The notes below the pieces were generated by a model that saw only the letters and a list, made by a program, of their open reading frames with translations, made no database searches and was not told the origin of the DNA. From Eurosta solidaginis (lineage: Eukaryota > Arthropoda > Insecta > Diptera > Tephritidae): a stretch of 64,000 nt of DNA. Both the position numbers and the translations under genes were made by a program. Below, in pieces: positions 63,450 to 64,000 of the stretch (position 1 is the first letter of the stretch; each line of letters begins with the position of its first letter). The DNA is taken from positions 119,421,112-119,485,111 of the forward strand of contig NC_090320.1 of NCBI RefSeq assembly GCF_040869045.1, given 5' to 3'.

Positions 63450-63992
63450 TCACAAGGTCATACCTTTCCAATAATATTTTGTACGTATTTTTGAGTAAAG
63501 CTTTTTATTTCCGCAGTGACCTCCTGGTATCGGGTCATTGTGGTAAATTTCCATTAATTTAAGTTTTTTGTCGTTGTCCGTAACTGTTTCGACAGGTTCT
63601 ATTAATAGTATTTGTAAATTTTTTAAAATTGAATTCCCTGTACCTTTAAAATTTGAAATAGAAAAATATTTAAATAACTGATAATCTTTTTGCCATTCTG
63701 CTTGCTTAATATTGTGTTTACCAGCTTCTTTTTCAAGCTTCAAAAGTAATTCATCTAATTGCATCATTTTGTTAGTACACACAATATTAAGTAACGCGAG
63801 TTTTTTATGTTTTAAATGCGCATATATTTTTAAATTGATTTTACCATTATCGTTGTCAAGACAAATTTGGCTTTTTATCCTATGGATTTTCTTCGAAAAA
63901 TTATATGAAAACTTGTCGAATACCTGTAATTTGACATTTTCTTCGTTTATGTCTTCAGCCGATTGTTGTAATTGTTCGTGACGTTTCGTCAT
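63450..63992 (-). CDS. RNase H tail and integrase zinc module of 412-like element 3
   Basis: A 180-codon frame that begins in the RNase H-integrase connection (NVKLQVFDKFSYNFSKKIHR, INLKIYAHLKHKKLALLN). It leads into the HHCC module (LMEIYHNDPIPGGHCGNKKL, KIRTKYYWKGM) and ends just before the Cys pair, which is in the next frame. Confidence 0.85.
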   Translation of the reverse strand: MTKRHEQLQQSAEDINEENVKLQVFDKFSYNFSKKIHRIKSQICLDNDNGKINLKIYAHLKHKKLALLNIVCTNKMMQLDELLLKLEKEAGKHNIKQAEWQKDYQLFKYFSISNFKGTGNSILKNLQILLIEPVETVTDNDKKLKLMEIYHNDPIPGGHCGNKKLYSKIRTKYYWKGMTL

Positions 63993-64000
63993 AGACCTCG

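Larger units (their letters stand above)
62146..64000 (-). mobile_element. 412/mdg1-like LTR retrotransposon 3 (3' part)
   Basis: Minus-strand element running out of the window: end of RNase H region, integrase, 3' non-coding stretch with a near-palindrome (62166-62202), polypurine tract and LTR. It is clearly related to element 2 but not the same family, as proteins and LTR differ throughout. Confidence 0.88.

Noticed and set aside
1..64000. A CRISPR array
   Set aside because: The only regular repeats are contiguous 129-bp, 47-bp and similar tandem units without unique spacers, and the genome is clearly eukaryotic.

Overview
This window looks like repeat-saturated euchromatin or pericentromeric DNA of a higher fly, most likely a true fruit fly (Tephritidae). 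That is an inference. It rests on the AT-rich composition, the abundance of Jockey, CR1-like, LOA-like, RTE, CsRn1-type and 412-type retroelements, a tRNA-derived SINE, Penelope-like elements, and a dispersed AT-rich repeat of the kind I know from tephritid genomes. Only one host gene is recognisable: the last two coding exons of a TBC-domain RabGAP of the TBC1D16 type on the minus strand (38325-39787). No bacterial genes, rRNA or CRISPR arrays were seen.

Layout. (1) 1-634 is the catalytic core of a hAT transposase (minus strand, open). (2) 635-13304 is a very large inverted repeat with two near-identical arms of about 5.5-5.7 kb around a 1.46 kb spacer. Each arm holds about 4 kb of 129-bp satellite, a non-LTR ORF1 fragment, and a hAT 5' end with a BED zinc-finger exon. 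(3) On the right the satellite runs without a break into the body of a dispersed repeat (13941-18335), which is split by a decayed CR1-like non-LTR element. (4) 19218-32143 is one decayed Jockey copy carrying two LTR retrotransposons: a 5.9 kb CsRn1-type Ty3/gypsy element on the plus strand with a 5-bp target duplication, and a 412/mdg1-like element on the minus strand. (5) 32144-36500 holds a decayed minus-strand I/R1-like non-LTR element and a 5'-truncated RTE element. (6) 36501-39787 is low-repeat DNA and the TBC1D16-like gene. (7) 40111-49271 holds an inverted SINE pair, two head-to-head Penelope-like elements, a MITE-like repeat, a non-LTR fragment, a second copy of the dispersed repeat in the opposite orientation, and an LTR. 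(8) 50830-54778 is a decayed LOA-type element, followed by an exon-like block with good splice signals but a broken frame. (9) 55738-64000 holds two tandem 412-like elements on the minus strand sharing one LTR; one of them is interrupted by a SINE.

How the parts fit. Almost everything here is parasitic DNA and the order of insertion can be read from the nesting. The parts most worth a second look are the giant satellite-armed palindrome, which resembles a Foldback element or a chromosomal inverted duplication; the evidence that the satellite grew from the end of a dispersed repeat; a near-palindrome placed just before the polypurine tract in all three 412-like elements; and hammerhead-ribozyme-like motifs. 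All similarity statements are by eye and from family knowledge; no search was run.
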